Source: Altererythrobacter sp. C41 (GTDB lineage Bacteria; Pseudomonadota; Alphaproteobacteria; Sphingomonadales; Sphingomonadaceae). From it: 64,000 nt of DNA. The translations under genes and the position numbers were made by a program. The notes under the pieces are model-generated. The model did not search any database. It saw only the letters and a program-made list of their open reading frames with translations, and was not told where the DNA came from. Below, in pieces: positions 62,179 to 64,000 of the stretch (positions are counted from its first letter, which is position 1; the number at the start of each line of letters is the position of its first letter). The stretch covers positions 1-64,000 of the forward strand of contig NZ_JAEVFE010000011.1 of NCBI RefSeq assembly GCF_016803135.1, in the 5' to 3' direction.

Positions 62179-63918
62179 ATGACCTTTGAGCAGGGGGCGA
62201 TCGTGGTGATCCTGCTCGCGATGCTTGGCGCATATGCAACCGAGCGCTTCCGGGTGGAGGCCGTGGCGATGTGCGGCCTTGCCGCGGCCTTCGCCGCCGG
62301 GATCGTGCCGGCCGCCTCCGTATTCGCCGGCTTCGCAAGTCCGGCCGTGATCACCGTCGTCGAAATCCTGCTCGTGGTGGCAGCGCTCGCCGACACCCGC
62401 GCGCTCGATGCCTTCGCCCGGCGCATCGTAGCGCGGATACGGAGCGAGACCGGCGTGCTCGCCTTTCTCTGCGCCGCGGGAGCGGGCGTATCGGTGTTCA
62501 TGAACAACATCGGCGCGCTCGCCCTGATGTTTCCCGTCGCCATTTCGGTTTGCGCCCGGCTCGGCATTCCGTCGTCGCGCGTGCTGATGGCGCTGTCGTT
62601 CGCCACGCTTCTGGGCGGGATGTGCTCGCTGACGGGAACCCCGGCAAACCTGCTGGTCAACGATTGGGTGGTGCAGGAGACCGGACGCAATCTCGGCTAT
62701 TTCGAGCCGGCGGTGGTCGGCGCTCCGCTGACACTAGCGGGCATCGCATGGCTGGTGGTCGGCACGCCGCGCGTATTCGCGCGCTTCGCGGCGGGCGATG
62801 TCCCCTCGACCGACGCAGGTCCGTCGCATTTCCTTGTCGAGCGAAGCCTTCCGGATACGTCGCAATATGCCGGACTGCACCTGCCCGAGTTCGAGCGGCT
62901 CACCGGCCTGCATGTCCATGGCGTGATCCGGCGCGGCGCGCATGTCTTCGCCCGGCGCCAAGACGTGGTTCTTGCAGCTGGCGACATGCTGCTGCTCGAG
63001 GGCGCCCTGGGGCGGATCGAGGAACTCCATGAGGCGGGCGACCTCCTGCTCAAGCATGCGCTTCCGGGCGAGGAGACGCTCGAACTGGTCGTCATGCCGG
63101 AAAGCCTGCTGCTCGGCTCGCGGGTGGAGGACCTTGAGAACCACGCCGAGGGCACCGTGCGCGTTCTTGCTCTGGCCAGCCGGCGCGGGCGCGTCGAGGG
63201 CAGGTTCGACGATCTGCCGATATCGATGGGAGACGTGATCGTCCTATCCGGAGAGCGCGCCGCGATGCGGCAGCTCGCCGCCGAGTGCTGCATGCTTGCG
63301 CTGTCGCCCCGCCGAAGCACCGGACGGCGCCACAACGCTGCGGCAGGCGTCGGCATTTTCGCATTGGGAGTCGCGGCGACGGCGTTGGAGATCCTGCCCG
63401 CCCAGATGGCGTTCGGCGGCGTGGTGCTCGCACTGGTGCTTGCCCGGCAGCTCAATCTACGCACCGCATTGCAAGACGTGAACTGGGGTATCGTCATCCT
63501 CCTCGCCTGCATGATTCCGCTGGGGATGGCCGTGGAGGACACCGGCGCGGCTCGTCTCATTGCCGATGCGATGGCCGACGTCCTCCCGCTCGGTGAGCCG
63601 CTGGTAGTCGTTCTCGGCATCCTCGCGCTCGCAGTCGTGATTACGCCGTTCGTCGACAACGTCTCGGCCGCGGTCGTGCTGAGCCCGATCGCCGCCGGAC
63701 TCGCGGCGCGGACGGGCACGCCGGTGGAACCTCTGCTGATGGCGGTCGCGATCGGCGTATCACTCGATTTCCTGACGCCGTTCGGGCACCATAACAATGC
63801 GGTCGTCATGGGCGCGGGCGGTTATCGGTTCATGGATTTCCCGCGCCTCGGCGCGCCGCTCACTGCGATATGCTTGCTGGTGGCGGCAGCGGTCTTTGCC
63901 GTGATGCTCGCGGTGTGA
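62179..63918 (+). CDS. SLC13 family permease with internal RCK_C domains
   Basis: A 579-residue divalent-anion:sodium-type transporter. The N-terminal half has about five helices, then a cytoplasmic insert with two TrkA-C/RCK_C domains (about residues 220-375: SLPDTSQYAGLHLPEFERLTGLHVHGVIRRG and TLELVVMPESLLLGSRVEDLENHAEGTVRVLAL). The second membrane half ends FLTPFGHHNNAVVMGAGGYRFMDFPRLGAPLT. Both SLC13 substrate hairpins are visible (ATLLGGMCSLTGTPANLLVN and FLTPFGHHNNAV). Sulfate is a common substrate of this architecture but is not proven here. A CCTA-N9-TAGG site precedes the gene. Confidence 0.9.
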   Translation: MTFEQGAIVVILLAMLGAYATERFRVEAVAMCGLAAAFAAGIVPAASVFAGFASPAVITVVEILLVVAALADTRALDAFARRIVARIRSETGVLAFLCAAGAGVSVFMNNIGALALMFPVAISVCARLGIPSSRVLMALSFATLLGGMCSLTGTPANLLVNDWVVQETGRNLGYFEPAVVGAPLTLAGIAWLVVGTPRVFARFAAGDVPSTDAGPSHFLVERSLPDTSQYAGLHLPEFERLTGLHVHGVIRRGAHVFARRQDVVLAAGDMLLLEGALGRIEELHEAGDLLLKHALPGEETLELVVMPESLLLGSRVEDLENHAEGTVRVLALASRRGRVEGRFDDLPISMGDVIVLSGERAAMRQLAAECCMLALSPRRSTGRRHNAAAGVGIFALGVAATALEILPAQMAFGGVVLALVLARQLNLRTALQDVNWGIVILLACMIPLGMAVEDTGAARLIADAMADVLPLGEPLVVVLGILALAVVITPFVDNVSAAVVLSPIAAGLAARTGTPVEPLLMAVAIGVSLDFLTPFGHHNNAVVMGAGGYRFMDFPRLGAPLTAICLLVAAAVFAVMLAV

Positions 63919-63950
63919 CGGTTGAAGAATATTCTTTCTTAGGCTAAATG

Positions 63951-63967
63951 CCTACTTATTGAATAGG
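63951..63967. promoter_or_regulatory. palindrome CCTA-N9-TAGG, site 3 (before the probable Rrf2 gene)
   Basis: CCTACTTATTGAATAGG differs from site 1 at only three positions in 17. It ends 10 bases before the ATG of the probable Rrf2-family regulator, the position expected for autoregulation. Confidence 0.55.
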
Positions 63968-63977
63968 ATAAAGCAAG

Positions 63978-64000
63978 ATGATCTCCAACAAGGCCAGGTA
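63978..64000 (+). CDS. start of a probable Rrf2-family transcriptional regulator (partial)
   Basis: Only the first seven complete codons lie in the window: MISNKAR followed by an incomplete TA (a Tyr codon, or possibly a stop). This N-terminus (M-[IL]-S-[NQ]-K-A-[RK]-Y) is typical of Rrf2-family winged-helix regulators. The call is therefore an inference from very few residues and the operator-like palindrome immediately upstream. The gene continues beyond the right edge. Confidence 0.5.

Overview
The window is a GC-rich, densely packed chromosomal segment from an alphaproteobacterium. Gene content points to the Sphingomonadales, probably an Erythrobacteraceae-type organism: short sphingomonad-style flagellar hook and cap proteins, many ATGA-type gene overlaps, a FecI/FecR/TonB-receptor set, a polysaccharide-type TonB receptor beside glycoside hydrolases, and xseA followed by a DUF2093 gene. 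The species cannot be named from sequence inspection alone.

Layout. 0.3-9.9 kb holds a minus-strand flagellar block (flgB-flgC-flgD-flgE-flgF-flgG-flgH-flgI-flgJ-flgK-flgL-motA-motB) with a strong sigma-54 promoter in front of flgB. 10.0-16.1 kb, divergent on the plus strand, has a reduced MotA/ExbB-like plus ExbD-like pair, flgA, flgM, flgN, a lytic transglycosylase with its own sigma-54 promoter, flhA and fliA. 16.1-16.8 kb carries a palindromic repeat pair and a cobalamin riboswitch ahead of the B12 uptake genes btuF-btuC-btuD (16.8-19.4 kb). 19.4-27.4 kb is housekeeping: purD, xseA, a DUF2093 gene, an M23 peptidase, a phytase-like esterase, rpmB, tadA, an RNase T2, a small membrane protein and nadC. 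27.5-32.5 kb is an ECF sigma/FecR/STN-domain TonB receptor signalling set. 32.6-37.1 kb has an S9 peptidase, a tandem UspA protein and a SulP-STAS transporter. 37.3-40.8 kb has a second ECF sigma/anti-sigma pair, divergent from a secreted subtilisin-like protease and a secreted Ala/Gly-rich protein.

40.9-57.3 kb is a carbohydrate locus. It contains a formylglycine-generating-enzyme homologue with both active-site cysteines, two GH43-like proteins, a GH5-like hydrolase, a TonB receptor, a secreted aldose epimerase, a sodium/sugar symporter and a GntR/FadR regulator. It also encodes a complete-looking oxidative (De Ley-Doudoroff) route: sugar 1-dehydrogenase, SMP-30 lactonase, IlvD-type sugar-acid dehydratase, KDGal kinase (dgoK) and KDPGal aldolase (dgoA). 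Together these suggest outer-membrane capture and periplasmic cleavage of a galactose- and/or arabinose-containing polymer, import of the sugar and conversion to pyruvate and glyceraldehyde 3-phosphate.

57.4-59.7 kb is cell-envelope genes (rlpA, a small lipoprotein, an L,D-transpeptidase), followed by an MFS transporter. At 61.3-64.0 kb an alpha/beta hydrolase, an SLC13/RCK transporter and the first codons of a probable Rrf2-family regulator are each preceded by a CCTA-N9-TAGG palindrome.

The least explained signals are (i) a palindromic ECF-type promoter that reads in both directions between the second ECF sigma gene and the secreted protease, with a one-directional copy before the Ala/Gly-rich protein; (ii) the three matched palindromes around the SLC13 transporter; and (iii) the second stator-like pair within the flagellar region.
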